From the NCBI GenBank assembly GCA_947652115.1, contig OX393566.1:11735374-11799373 (forward strand): a DNA stretch of 64,000 bases. Reading direction: 5' to 3'. The stretch is from Blastomussa wellsi (Eukaryota > Cnidaria > Anthozoa > Scleractinia > Plerogyridae). How positions within the stretch are numbered: position 1 is the stretch's first letter; every line of letters starts with the position of its first letter. The notes below the pieces were generated by a model. It worked only from the letters and a program-made list of their open reading frames with translations. It was not told the origin of the DNA and did no database searches. The translations under genes and the position numbers were made by a program. Below are positions 35,390-49,800 of the stretch, piece after piece.

Positions 35390-36860
35390 GATTTTTTGGA
35401 ACTTTGACCGAATCGGCTGAAATTCAAGCGCAAATGTGTGCGCAGTACCCTTATAACGAGAACATCGTAATTTCAACGTTTCGCAGCACCCGCAATTTTT
35501 TAGCAAAAAATGAAATTTTTCGGAAGGCCAAAAACTGATTTTTGGAACTTTGCCCGAATCGGCTGAAATTAAAGCGCAAATGTGCGCGCAGTGTTCTTAT
35601 GACGAGAACATCGTAATTTCAACGTTTCGCGGCACCCGCAATTTTTTAGCAAAAAATGAAATTTTTCGGAAGGCCAAAAAGTGATTTTTTTGGAACTTCG
35701 TCCGAATCGGCTGAAATTAAAGCGCAAATGTGCGCGCAGTGTTCGTATGACGAGAACATCGTAATTTCAACGTTTCGCGGCACCCGCAATTTTTTAGCAA
35801 AAAATGAAATTTTTCGGAAGGCCAAAAAGTGATTTTTTGGAACTTCGTCCGAATCGGCTGAAATTAAAGCGCAAATGTGCGCGCAGTGTTCTTATGACGA
35901 GAACATCGTAATTTCAACGTTTCGCGGCACCCGCAATTTTTTAGCAAAAAATGAAATTTTTCGGAAGGCCAAAAAGTGATTTTTTTGGAACTTCGTCCGA
36001 ATCGGCTGAAATGAAAGCGAAAATGTGCGCGCAGTGTTCTTATGACGAGAACATCGTAATTTCAACGTTTCGCGGCACCCGCAATTTTTTAGCAAAAAAT
36101 GAAATTTTTCGGAAGGCCAAAAAGTGATTTTTTGGAACTTTGACCGAATCGGCTGAAATTCAAGCGCAAATGTGTGCGCAGTACCCTTATAACGAGAACA
36201 TCGTAATTTCAACGTTTCGCAGCACCCGCAATTTTTTAGCAAAAAATGAAATTTTTCGGAAGGCCAAAAACTGATTTTTGGAACTTTGCCCGAATCGGCT
36301 GAAATTAAAGCGCAAATGTGCGCGCAGTGTTCTTATGACGAGAACATCGTAATTTCAACGTTTCGCGGCACCCGCAATTTTTTAGCAAAAAATGAAATTT
36401 TTCGGAAGGCCAAAAAGTGATTTTTTTGGAACTTCGTCCGAATCGGCTGAAATTAAAGCGCAAATGTGCGCGCAGTGTTCGTATGACGAGAACATCGTAA
36501 TTTCAACGTTTCGCGGCACCCGCAATTTTTTAGCAAAAAATGAAATTTTTCGGAAGGCCAAAAAGTGATTTTTTGGAACTTCGTCCGAATCGGCTGAAAT
36601 TAAAGCGCAAATGTGCGCGCAGTGTTCTTATGACGAGAACATCGTAATTTCAACGTTTCGCGGCACCCGCAATTTTTTAGCAAAAAATAAAATTTTTCGG
36701 AAGGCCATAAAGTGATTTTTTGGAACTTCGTCCGAATCGGCTGAAATTAAAGCGAAAATGTGCGCGCAGTGTTCTTATGACGAGAACATCGTAATTTCAA
36801 CGTTTCGCGGCACCCGCAATTTTTTAGCAAAAAATGAAATTTTTCGGAAGGCCAAAAAGT
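35390..36860. repeat. Duplicated five-monomer block at the array edge
   Basis: A diverged monomer with AATTCAAGCGCAAATGTGTG and CAGTACCCTTATAACGAG occurs near 35420-35460 and again near 36155-36195. The offset is 736 bases, five monomers plus one base. The intervening monomers also match, including a seven-T variant. This is a local unequal-exchange duplication. Confidence 0.75.
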
Positions 36861-37803
36861 GATTTTTTTGGAACTTCGACCGAATCGGCTGAAATTAAAG
36901 CGCAAATGTGCGCGCAGTGTTCTTATGACGAGAACATCGTAATTTCAACGTTTCGCGGCACCCGCAATTTTTTAGCAAAAAATGAAATTTTTCGGAAGGC
37001 CAAAAAGTGATTTTTTGGAACTTCGTCCGAATCGGCTGAAATTAAAGCGCAAATGTGCGCGCAGTGTTCTTATGACGAGAACATCGTAATTTCAACGTTT
37101 CGCGGCACCCGCAATTTCTTAGCAAAAAATGAAATTTTTCGGAAGGCCAAAAAGTGATTTTTTGGAACTTCGTCCGAATCGGCTGAAATTAAAGCGCAAT
37201 GTGCGCGCAGTGTTCTTATGACGAGAACATCGTAATTTCAACGTTTCGCGGCACCCGCAATTTTTTAGCAAAAAATGAAATTTTTCGGAAGGCCAAAAAG
37301 TGATTTTTTGGAACTTCGTCCGAATCGGCTGAAATTAAAGCGCAAAAGTGCGCGCAGTGTTCGTATGACGAGAACATCGTAATTTCAACGTTTCGCGGCA
37401 CCCGCAATTTTCTAGCAAAAAATGAAATTTTTCGGAAGGCCAAAAAGTGATTTTTTGGAACTTCGTCCGAATCGGCTGAAATTAAAGCGCAAATGTGCGC
37501 GCAGTGTTCTTATGACGAGAACATCGTAATTTCAACGTTTCGCGGCACCCGCAATTTTTTAGCAAAAAATGAAATTTTTCGGAAGGCCAAAAAGTGATTT
37601 TTTGGAACTTCGTCCGAATCGGCTGAAATTAAAGCGCAAATGTGCGCGCAGTGTTCTTATGACGAGAACATCGTAATTTCAACGTTTCGCGGCACCCGCA
37701 ATTTTTTAGCAAAAAATGAAATTTTTCGGAAGGCCAAAAAGTGATTTTTTGGAACTTCGTCCGAATCGGCTGAAATTAAAGCGCAAATGTGCGCGCAGTG
37801 TTC

Positions 37804-40800
37804 TTATGACGAGAACATCGTAATTTCAACGTTTCGCGGCACCCGCAATTTTTTAGCAAAAAATGAAATTTTTCGGAAGGCCAAAAAGTGATTTTTTGGA
37901 ACTTCGTCCGAATCGGCTGAAATTAAAGCGCAAATGTGCGCGCAGTGTTCTTGTGACGAGAACATCGTAATTTCAAAGTTTCCCGGCACCCGCAATTTTT
38001 TAGCAAAAAATGAAATTTTTCGGAAGGCCAAAAAGTGATTTTTTGGAACTTCGTCCGAATCGGCTGAAATTGAAGCGCAAATGTGCGCGCAGTGTTCTTA
38101 TGACGAGAACATCGTAGTTTCAACGTTTCGCGGCACCCGCAATTTTTTAGCAAAAAATGAAATTTTTCGGAAGGCCAAAAAGTGATTTTTTGGAACTTCG
38201 TCCGAATCGGCTGAAATTAAAGCGCAAATGTGCGCGCAGTGTTCTTATGACGAGAACATCGTAATTTCAACGTTTCCCGGCACCCGCAATTTTTTAGCAA
38301 AAAATGAAATTTTTGGGAAGGCCAAAAAGTGATTTTTTGGAACTTCGTCCGAATCGGCTGAAATTAAAGCGCAAATGTGCGCGCAGTGTTCGTATGACGA
38401 GAACATCGTAATTTCAACGTTTCGCGGCACCCGCAATTTTTTAGCAAAAAATGAAATTTTTCGGAAGGCCAAAAAGTGATTTTTTGGAACTTCGTCCGAA
38501 TCGGCTGAAATTAAAGCGCAAATGTGCGCGCAGTGTTCTTATGACGAGAACATCGTAATTTCAACGTTTCGCGGCACCCGCAATTTTTTAGCAAAAAATG
38601 AAATTTTTGGGAAGGCCAAAAAGTGATTTTTTTGGAACTTCGTCCGAATCGGCTGAAATTAAAGCGCAAATGTGCGCGCAGTGTTCTTATGACGAGAACA
38701 TCGTAATTTCAACGTTTCGCGGCACCCGCAATTTTTTAGCAAAAAATGAAATTTTTCGGAAGGCCAAAAAGTGATTTTTTTGGAACTTCGTCCGAATCGG
38801 CTGAAATTAAAGCGCAAATGTGCGCGCAGTGTTCTTATGACGAGAACATCGTAATTTCAACGTTTCGCGGCACCCGCAATTTTTTAGCAAAAAATGAAAA
38901 TTTTCGGAAGGCCAAAAAGTGATTTTTTTGGAACTTCGTCCGAATCGGCTGAAATTAAAGCGCAAATGTGCGCGCAGTGTTCTTATGACGAGAACATCGT
39001 AATTTCAACGTTTCGCGGCACCCGCAATTTTTTAGCAAAAAATGAAATTTTTGGGAAGGCCAAAAAGTGATTTTTTGGAACTTCGTCCGAATCGGCTGAA
39101 ATTAAAGCGCAAATGTGCGCGCAGTGTTCTTATGACGAGAACATCGTAATTTCAACGTTTCGCGGCACCCGCAATTTTTTAGCAAAAAATGAAATTTTTG
39201 GGAAGGCCAAAAAGTGATTTTTTGAAACTTCGTCCGAATCGGCTGAAATTAAAGCGCAAATGTGCGCGCAGTGTTCTTATGACGAGAACATCATAATTTC
39301 AACGTTTCGCGGCACCCGCAATTTTTTAGCAAAAAATGAAAATTTTCGGAAGGCCAAAAAGTGATTTTTTTGGAACTTCGTCCGAATCGGCTGAAATTAA
39401 AGCGCAAATGTGCGCGCAGTGTTCTTATGACGAGAACATCGTAATTTCAACGTTTCGCGGCACCCGCAATTTTTTAGCAAAAAATGAAATTTTTGGGAAG
39501 GCCAAAAAGTGATTTTTTTGGAACTTCGTCCGAATCGGCTGAAATTAAAGCGCAAATGTGCGCGCAGTGTTCTTATGACGAGAACATCGTAATTTCAACG
39601 TTTCGCGGCACCCGCAATTTTTTAGCAAAAAATGAAATTTTTCGGAAGGCCAAAAAGTGATTTTTTGGAACTTCGTCCGAATCGGCTGAAATTAAAGCGC
39701 AAATGTGCGCGCAGTGTTCTTATGACGAGAACATCGTAATTTCAACGTTTCGCGGCACCCGCAATTTTTTAGCAAAAAATGAAATTTTTGGGAAGGCCAA
39801 AAAGTGATTTTTTGGAACTTCGTCCGAATCGGCTGAAATTAAATCGCAAATGTGCGCGCAGTGTTCTTATGACGAGAACATCGTAATTTCAACGTTTCGC
39901 GGCACCCCCAATTTTTTAGCAAAAAATGAAATTTTTCGGAAGGCCAAAAAGTGATTTTTTGGAACTTCGTCCGAATCGGCTGAAATTAAAGCGCAAATGT
40001 GCGCGCAGTGTTCTTATGACGAGAACATCGTAATTTCAACGTTTCGCGGCACCCGCAATTTTTTTAGCAAAAAATGAAATTTTTGGGAAGGCCAAAAAGT
40101 GATTTTTTGGAACTTCGTCCGAATCGGCTGAAATTAAAGCGCAAATGTGCGCGCAGTGTTCTTATGACGAGAACATCGTAATTTCAACGTTTCGCGGCAC
40201 CCGCAATTTTTTAGCAAAAAATGAAATTTTTCGGAAGGCCAAAAAGTGATTTTTTGGAACTTCGTCCGAATCGGCTGAAATTAAAGCGCAAATGTGCGCG
40301 CAGTGTTCTTATGACGAGAACATCGTAATTTCAACGTTTCGCGGCACCCGCAATTTTTTAGCAAAAAATGAAATTTTTCGGAAGGCCAAAAAGTGATTTT
40401 TTGGAACTTCGTCCGAATCGGCTGAAATTAAAGCGCAAATGTGCGCGCAGTGTTCTTATGACGAGAACATCGTAATTTCAACGTTTCGCGGCACCCGCAA
40501 TTTTTTAGCAAAAAATGAAATTTTTCGGAAGGCCAAAAAGCGATTTTTTGGAACTTCGTCCGAATCGGCTGAAATTAAAGCGCAAATGTGCGCGCAGTGT
40601 TCTTATGACGAGAACATCGTAATTTCAACGTTTCGCGGCACCCGCAATTTTTTAGCAAAAAATGAAATTTTTCGGAAGGCCAAAAAGCGATTTTTTGGAA
40701 CTTCGTCCGAATCGGCTGAAATTAAAGCGCAAATGTGCGCGCAGTGTTCTTATGACGAGAACATCGTAATTTCAACGTTTCGCGGCACCCGCAATTTTTT

Positions 40801-43800
40801 AGCAAAAAATGAAATTTTTCGGAAGGCCAAAAAGCGATTTTTTGGAACTTCGTCCGAATCGGCTGAAATTAAAGCGCAAATGTGCGCGCAGTGTTCTTAT
40901 GACGAGAACATCGTAATTTCAACGTTTCGCGGCACCCGCAATTTTTTAGCAAAAAATGAAATTTTTCGGAAGGCCAAAAAGCGATTTTTTGGAACTTCGT
41001 CCGAATCGGCTGAAATTAAAGCGCAAATGTGCGCGCAGTGTTCTTATGACGAGAACATCGTAATTTCAACGTTTCGCGGCACCCGCAATTTTTTAGCAAA
41101 AAATGAAATTTTTCGGAAGGCCAAAAAGTGATTTTTTGGAACTTCGTCCGAATCGGCTGAAATTAAAGCGCAAATGTGCGCGCAGTGTTCTTATGACGAG
41201 AACATCGTAATTTCAACGTTTCGCGGCACCCGCAATTTTTTAGCAAAAAATGAAAATTTTCGGAAGGCCAAAAAGTGATTTTCTTGAACTTCGTCCGAAT
41301 CGGCTGAAATTAAAGCGCAAATGTGCGCGCAGTGTTCTTATGACGAGAACATCGTAATTTCAACGTTTCGCGGCACCCGCAATTTTTTAGCAAAAAATGA
41401 AATTTTTCGGAAGGCCAAAAAGCGATTTTTTGGAACTTCGTCCGAATCGGCTGAAATTAAAGCGCAAATGTGCGCGCAGTGTTCTTATGACGAGAACATC
41501 GTAATTTCAACGTTTCGCGGCACCCGCAATTTTTTAGCAAAAAATGAAATTTTTCGGAAGGCCAAAAAGTGATTTTTTGGAACTTCGTCCGAATCGGCTG
41601 AAATTAAAGCGCAAATGTGCGCGCAGTGTTCTTATGACGAGAACATCGTAATTTCAACGTTTCGCGGCACCCGCAATTTCTTAGCAAAAAATGAAATTTT
41701 TCGGAAGGCCAAAAAGTGATTTTTTGGAACTTCGTCCGAATCGGCTGAAATTAAAGCGCAATGTGCGCGCAGTGTTCTTATGACGAGAACATCGTAATTT
41801 CAACGTTTCGCGGCACCCGCAATTTTTTAGCAAAAAATGAAATTTTTCGGAAGGCCAAAAAGTGATTTTTTGGAACTTCGTCCGAATCGGCTGAAATTAA
41901 AGCGCAAAAGTGCGCGCAGTGTTCGTATGACGAGAACATCGTAATTTCAACGTTTCGCGGCACCCGCAATTTTCTAGCAAAAAATGAAATTTTTCGGAAG
42001 GCCAAAAAGTGATTTTTTGGAACTTCGTCCGAATCGGCTGAAATTAAAGCGCAAATGTGCGCGCAGTGTTCTTATGACGAGAACATCGTAATTTCAACGT
42101 TTCGCGGCACCCGCAATTTTTTAGCAAAAAATGAAATTTTTCGGAAGGCCAAAAAGTGATTTTTTGGAACTTCGTCCGAATCGGCTGAAATTAAAGCGCA
42201 AATGTGCGCGCAGTGTTCTTATGACGAGAACATCGTAATTTCAACGTTTCGCGGCACCCGCAATTTTTTAGCAAAAAATGAAATTTTTCGGAAGGCCAAA
42301 AAGTGATTTTTTGGAACTTCGTCCGAATCGGCTGAAATTAAAGCGCAAATGTGCGCGCAGTGTTCTTGTGACGAGAACATCGTAATTTCAAAGTTTCCCG
42401 GCACCCGCAATTTTTTAGCAAAAAATGAAATTTTTCGGAAGGCCAAAAAGTGATTTTTTGGAACTTCGTCCGAATCGGCTGAAATTGAAGCGCAAATGTG
42501 CGCGCAGTGTTCTTATGACGAGAACATCGTAGTTTCAACGTTTCGCGGCACCCGCAATTTTTTAGCAAAAAATGAAATTTTTCGGAAGGCCAAAAAGTGA
42601 TTTTTTGGAACTTCGTCCGAATCGGCTGAAATTAAAGCGCAAATGTGCGCGCAGTGTTCTTATGACGAGAACATCGTAATTTCAACGTTTCCCGGCACCC
42701 GCAATTTTTTAGCAAAAAATGAAATTTTTGGGAAGGCCAAAAAGTGATTTTTTGGAACTTCGTCCGAATCGGCTGAAATTAAAGCGCAAATGTGCGCGCA
42801 GTGTTCGTATGACGAGAACATCGTAATTTCAACGTTTCGCGGCACCCGCAATTTTTTAGCAAAAAATGAAATTTTTCGGAAGGCCAAAAAGTGATTTTTT
42901 GGAACTTCGTCCGAATCGGCTGAAATTAAAGCGCAAATGTGCGCGCAGTGTTCTTATGACGAGAACATCGTAATTTCAACGTTTCGCGGCACCCGCAATT
43001 TTTTAGCAAAAAATGAAATTTTTGGGAAGGCCAAAAAGTGATTTTTTTGGAACTTCGTCCGAATCGGCTGAAATTAAAGCGCAAATGTGCGCGCAGTGTT
43101 CTTATGACGAGAACATCGTAATTTCAACGTTTCGCGGCACCCGCAATTTTTTAGCAAAAAATGAAATTTTTCGGAAGGCCAAAAAGTGATTTTTTTGGAA
43201 CTTCGTCCGAATCGGCTGAAATTAAAGCGCAAATGTGCGCGCAGTGTTCTTATGACGAGAACATCGTAATTTCAACGTTTCGCGGCACCCGCAATTTTTT
43301 AGCAAAAAATGAAAATTTTCGGAAGGCCAAAAAGTGATTTTTTTGGAACTTCGTCCGAATCGGCTGAAATTAAAGCGCAAATGTGCGCGCAGTGTTCTTA
43401 TGACGAGAACATCGTAATTTCAACGTTTCGCGGCACCCGCAATTTTTTAGCAAAAAATGAAATTTTTGGGAAGGCCAAAAAGTGATTTTTTGGAACTTCG
43501 TCCGAATCGGCTGAAATTAAAGCGCAAATGTGCGCGCAGTGTTCTTATGACGAGAACATCGTAATTTAAACGTTTCGCGGCACCCGCAATTTTTTAGCAA
43601 AAAATGAAATTTTTGGGAAGGCCAAAAAGTGATTTTTTGGAACTTCGTCCGAATCGGCTGAAATTAAAGCGCAAATGTGCGCGCAGTGTTCTTATGACGA
43701 GAACATCATAATTTCAACGTTTCGCGGCACCCGCAATTTTTTAGCAAAAAATGAAAATTTTCGGAAGGCCAAAAAGTGATTTTTTTGGAACTTCGTCCGA

Positions 43801-46800
43801 ATCGGCTGAAATTAAAGCGCAAATGTGCGCGCAGTGTTCTTATGACGAGAACATCGTAATTTCAACGTTTCGCGGCACCCGCAATTTTTTAGCAAAAAAT
43901 GAAATTTTTGGGAAGGCCAAAAAGTGATTTTTTTGGAACTTCGTCCGAATCGGCTGAAATTAAAGCGCAAATGTGCGCGCAGTGTTCTTATGACGAGAAC
44001 ATCGTAATTTCAACGTTTCGCGGCACCCGCAATTTTTTAGCAAAAAATGAAATTTTTCGGAAGGCCAAAAAGTGATTTTTTGGAACTTCGTCCGAATCGG
44101 CTGAAATTAAAGCGCAAATGTGCGCGCAGTGTTCTTATGACGAGAACATCGTAATTTCAACGTTTCGCGGCACCCGCAATTTTTTAGCAAAAAATGAAAT
44201 TTTTGGGAAGGCCAAAAAGTGATTTTTTGGAACTTCGTCCGAATCGGCTGAAATTAAATCGCAAATGTGCGCGCAGTGTTCTTATGACGAGAACATCGTA
44301 ATTTCAACGTTTCGCGGCACCCGCAATTTTTTAGCAAAAAATGAAATTTTTCGGAAGGCCAAAAAGTGATTTTTTGGAACTTCGTCCGAATCGGCTGAAA
44401 TTAAAGCGCAAATGTGCGCGCAGTGTTCTTATGACGAGAACATCGTAATTTCAACGTTTCGCGGCACCCGCAATTTTTTAGCAAAAAATGAAATTTTTCG
44501 GAAGGCCAAAAAGCGATTTTTTGGAACTTCGTCCGAATCGGCTGAAATTAAAGCGCAAATGTGCGCGCAGTGTTCTTATGACGAGAACATCGTAATTTCA
44601 ACGTTTCGCGGCACCCGCAATTTTTTAGCAAAAAATGAAAATTTTCGGAAGGCCAAAAAGTGATTTTTTTGGAACTTCGTCCGAATCGGCTGAAATTAAA
44701 GCGCAAATGTGCGCGCAGTGTTCTTATGACGAGAACATCGTAATTTCAACGTTTCGCGGCACCCGCAATTTTTTAGCAAAAAATGAAATTTTTCGGAAGG
44801 CCAAAAAGCGATTTTTTGGAACTTCGTCCGAATCGGCTGAAATTAAAGCGCAAATGTGCGCGCAGTGTTCTTATGACGAGAACATCGTAATTTCAACGTT
44901 TCGCGGCACCCGCAATTTTTTAGCAAAAAATGAAATTTTTCGGAAGGCCAAAAAGCGATTTTTTGGAACTTCGTCCGAATCGGCTGAAATTAAAGCGCAA
45001 ATGTGCGCGCAGTGTTCTTATGACGAGAACATCGTAATTTCAACGTTTCGCGGCACCCGCAATTTTTTAGCAAAAAATGAAATTTTTCGGAAGGCCAAAA
45101 AGTGATTTTTTGGAACTTCGTCCGAATCGGCTGAAATTAAAGCGCAAATGTGCGCGCAGTGTTCTTATGACGAGAACATCGTAATTTCAACGTTTCGCGG
45201 CACCCGCAATTTTTTAGCAAAAAATGAAAATTTTCGGAAGGCCAAAAAGTGATTTTCTTGAACTTCGTCCGAATCGGCTGAAATTAAAGCGCAAATGTGC
45301 GCGCAGTGTTCTTATGACGAGAACATCGTAATTTCAACGTTTCGCGGCACCCGCAATTTTTTAGCAAAAAATGAAATTTTTCGGAAGGCCAAAAAGCGAT
45401 TTTTTGTAACTTCGTCCGAATCGGCTGAAATTAAAGCGCAAATGAGCGCGCAGTGTTCTTATGACGAGAACATCGTAATTTCAACGTTTCGCGGCACCCG
45501 CAATTTTTTAGCAAAAAATGAAAATTTTCGGAAGGCCAAAAAGTGATTTTCTTGAACTTCGTCCGAATCGGCTGAAATTAAAGCGCAAATGTGCGCGCAG
45601 TGTTCTTATGACGAGAACATCGTAATTTCAACGTTTCGCGGCACCCGCAATTTTTTAGCAAAAAATGAAATTTTTCGGAAGGCCAAAATGCGATTTTTTG
45701 GAACTTCGTCCGAATCGGCTGAAATTAAAGCGCAAATGTGCGCGCAGTGTTCTTATGACGAGAACATCGTAATTTCAACGTTTCGCGGCACCCGCAATTT
45801 TTTAGCAAAAAATGAAATTTTTAGGAAGGCCAAAAAGTGATTTTTTGGAACTTCGTCCGAATCGGCTGAAATTAAAGCGCAAATGTGCGCGCAGTGTTCT
45901 TATGACGAGAACATCGTAATTTCAACGTTTCGCGGCACCCGCAATTTTTTAGCAACAAAAGAAATTTTTCGGAAGGCCAAAAAGTGATTTTCTTGAACTT
46001 CGTCCGAATCGGCTGAAATTAAAGCGCAAATGTGCGCGCAGTGTTCTTATGACGAGAACATCGTAATTTCAACGTTTCGCGGCACCCGCAATTTTTTAGC
46101 AAAAAATGAAATTTTTCGGAAGGCCAAAAAGTGATTTTTTTGGAACTTCGTCCGAATCGGCTGAAATTAAAGCGCAAATGTGCGCGCAGTGTTCTTATGA
46201 CGAGAACATCGTAATTTCAACGTTTCGCGGCACCCGCAATTTTTTAGCAAAAAATGAAATTTTTCGGAAGGCCAAAAAGTGATTTTTTGGAACTTCGTCC
46301 GAATCGGCTGAAATTAAAGCGCAATGTGCGCGCAGTGTTCTTATGACGAGAACATCGTAATTTCAACGTTTCGCGGCACCCGCAATTTTTTAGCAAAAAA
46401 TGAAAATTTTCGGAAGGCCAAAAAGTGATTTTCTTGAACTTCGTCCGAATCGGCTGAAATTAAAGCGCAAATGTGCGCGCAGTGTTCTTATGACGAGAAC
46501 ATCGTAATTTCAACGTTTCGCGGCACCCGCAATTTTCTAGCAAAAAATGAAATTTTTCGGAAGGCCAAAAAGTGATTTTTTGGAACTTCGTCCGAATCGG
46601 CTGAAATTAAAGCGCAAATGTGCGCGCAGTGTTCTTATGAGGAGAACATCGTAATTTCAACGTTTCGCGGCACCCGCAATTTTTTAGCAAAAAATGAAAT
46701 TTTTCGGAAGGCCAAAAAGTGATTTTTTGGAACTTCGTCCGAATCGGCTGAAATTAAAGCGCAAATGTGCGCGCAGTGTTCTTATGACGAGAACATCGTA

Positions 46801-49800
46801 ATTTCAACGTTTCGCGGCACCCGCAATTTTTTAGCAAAAAATGAAATTTTTCGGAAGGCCAAAAAGTGATTTTTTGGAACTTCGTCCGAATCGGCTGAAA
46901 TTAAAGCGCAAATGTGCGCGCAGTGTTCTTATGACGAGAACATCGTAATTTCAACGTTTCGCGGCACCCGCAATTTTTTAGCAAAAAATGAAATTTTTCG
47001 GAAGGCCAAAAAGTGATTTTTTGGAACTTCGTCCGAATCGGCTGAAATTAAAGCGCAAATGTGCGCGCAGTGTTCTTGTGACGAGAACATCGTAATTTCA
47101 AAGTTTCCCGGCACCCGCAATTTTTTAGCAAAAAATGAAATTTTTCGGAAGGCCAAAAAGTGATTTTTTGGAACTTCGTCCGAATCGGCTGAAATTGAAG
47201 CGCAAATGTGCGCGCAGTGTTCTTATGACGAGAACATCGTAGTTTCAACGTTTCGCGGCACCCGCAATTTTTTAGCAAAAATGAAATTTTTCGGAAGGCC
47301 AAAAAGTGATTTTTTGGAACTTCGTCCGAATCGGCTGAAATTAAAGCGCAAATGTGCGCGCAGTGTTCTTATGACGAGAACATCGTAATTTCAACGTTTC
47401 CCGGCACCCGCAATTTTTTAGCAAAAAATGAAATTTTTGGGAAGGCCAAAAAGTGATTTTTTGGAACTTCGTCCGAATCGGCTGAAATTAAAGCGCAAAT
47501 GTGCGCGCAGTGTTCGTATGACGAGAACATCGTAATTTCAACGTTTCGCGGCACCCGCAATTTTTTAGCAAAAAATGAAATTTTTCGGAAGGCCAAAAAG
47601 TGATTTTTTGGAACTTCGTCCGAATCGGCTGAAATTAAAGCGCAAATGTGCGCGCAGTGTTCTTATGACGAGAACATCGTAATTTCAACGTTTCGCGGCA
47701 CCCGCAATTTTTTAGCAAAAAATGAAATTTTTGGGAAGGCCAAAAAGTGATTTTTTTGGAACTTCGTCCGAATCGGCTGAAATTAAAGCGCAAATGTGCG
47801 CGCAGTGTTCTTATGACGAGAACATCGTAATTTCAACGTTTCGCGGCACCCGCAATTTTTTAGCAAAAAATGAAATTTTTCGGAAGGCCAAAAAGTGATT
47901 TTTTGGAACTTCGTCCGAATCGGCTGAAATTAAAGCGCAAATGTGCGCGCAGTGTTCTTATGACGAGAACATCGTAATTTCAACGTTTCGCGGCACCCGC
48001 AATTTTTTAGCAAAAAATGAAAATTTTCGGAAGGCCAAAAAGTGATTTTTTTGGAACTTCGTCCGAATCGGCTGAAATTAAAGCGCAAATGTGCGCGCAG
48101 TGTTCTTATGACGAGAACATCGTAATTTCAACGTTTCGCGGCACCCGCAATTTTTTAGCAAAAAATGAAATTTTTGGGAAGGCCAAAAAGTGATTTTTTG
48201 GAACTTCGTCCGAATCGGCTGAAATTAAAGCGCAAATGTGCGCGCAGTGTTCTTATGACGAGAACATCGTAATTTCAACGTTTCGCGGCACCCGCAATTT
48301 TTTAGCAAAAAATGAAATTTTTGGGAAGGCCAAAAAGTGATTTTTTGGAACTTCGTCCGAATCGGCTGAAATTAAAGCGCAAATGTGCGCGCAGTGTTCT
48401 TATGACGAGAACATCATAATTTCAACGTTTCGCGGCACCCGCAATTTTTTAGCAAAAAATGAAAATTTTCGGAAGGCCAAAAAGTGATTTTTTTGGAACT
48501 TCGTCCGAATCGGCTGAAATTAAAGCGCAAATGTGCGCGCAGTGTTCTTATGACGAGAACATCGTAATTTCAACGTTTAGCGGCACCCGCAATTTTTTAG
48601 CAAAAAATGAAATTTTTGGGAAGGCCAAAAAGTGATTTTTTTGGAACTTCGTCCGAATCGGCTGAAATTAAAGCGCAAATGTGCGCGCAGTGTTCTTATG
48701 ACGAGAACATCGTAATTTCAACGTTTCGCGGCACCCGCAATTTTTTAGCAAAAAATGAAATTTTTCGGAAGGCCAAAAAGCGATTTTTTGGAACTTCGTC
48801 CGAATCGGCTGAAATTAAAGCGCAAATGTGCGCGCAGTGTTCTTATGACGAGAACATCGTAATTTCAACGTTTCGCGGCACCCGCAATTTTTTAGCAAAA
48901 AATGAAATTTTTGGGAAGGCCAAAAAGTGATTTTTTGGAACTTCGTCCGAATCGGCTGAAATTAAATCGCAAATGTGCGCGCAGTGTTCTTATGACGAGA
49001 ACATCGTAATTTCAACGTTTCGCGGCACCCGCAATTTTTTAGCAAAAAATGAAATTTTTCGGAAGGCCAAAAAGTGATTTTTTGGAACTTCGTCCGAATC
49101 GGCTGAAATTAAAGCGCAAATGTGCGCGCAGTGTTCTTATGACGAGAACATCGTAATTTCAACGTTTCGCGGCACCCGCAATTTTTTTAGCAAAAAATGA
49201 AATTTTTGGGAAGGCCAAAAAGTGATTTTTTGGAACTTCGTCCGAATCGGCTGAAATTAAAGCGCAAATGTGCGCGCAGTGTTCTTATGACGAGAACATC
49301 GTAATTTCAACGTTTCGCGGCACCCGCAATTTTTTAGCAAAAAATGAAATTTTTCGGAAGGCCAAAAAGTGATTTTTTGGAACTTCGTCCGAATCGGCTG
49401 AAATTAAAGCGCAAATGTGCGCGCAGTGTTCTTATGACGAGAACATCGTAATTTCAACGTTTCGCGGCACCCGCAATTTTTTAGCAAAAAATGAAATTTT
49501 TCGGAAGGCCAAAAAGTGATTTTTTGGAACTTCGTCCGAATCGGCTGAAATTAAAGCGCAAATGTGCGCGCAGTGTTCTTATGACGAGAACATCGTAATT
49601 TCAACGTTTCGCGGCACCCGCAATTTTTTAGCAAAAAATGAAATTTTTCGGAAGGCCAAAAAGCGATTTTTTGGAACTTCGTCCGAATCGGCTGAAATTA
49701 AAGCGCAAATGTGCGCGCAGTGTTCTTATGACGAGAACATCGTAATTTCAACGTTTCGCGGCACCCGCAATTTTTTAGCAAAAAATGAAATTTTTCGGAA

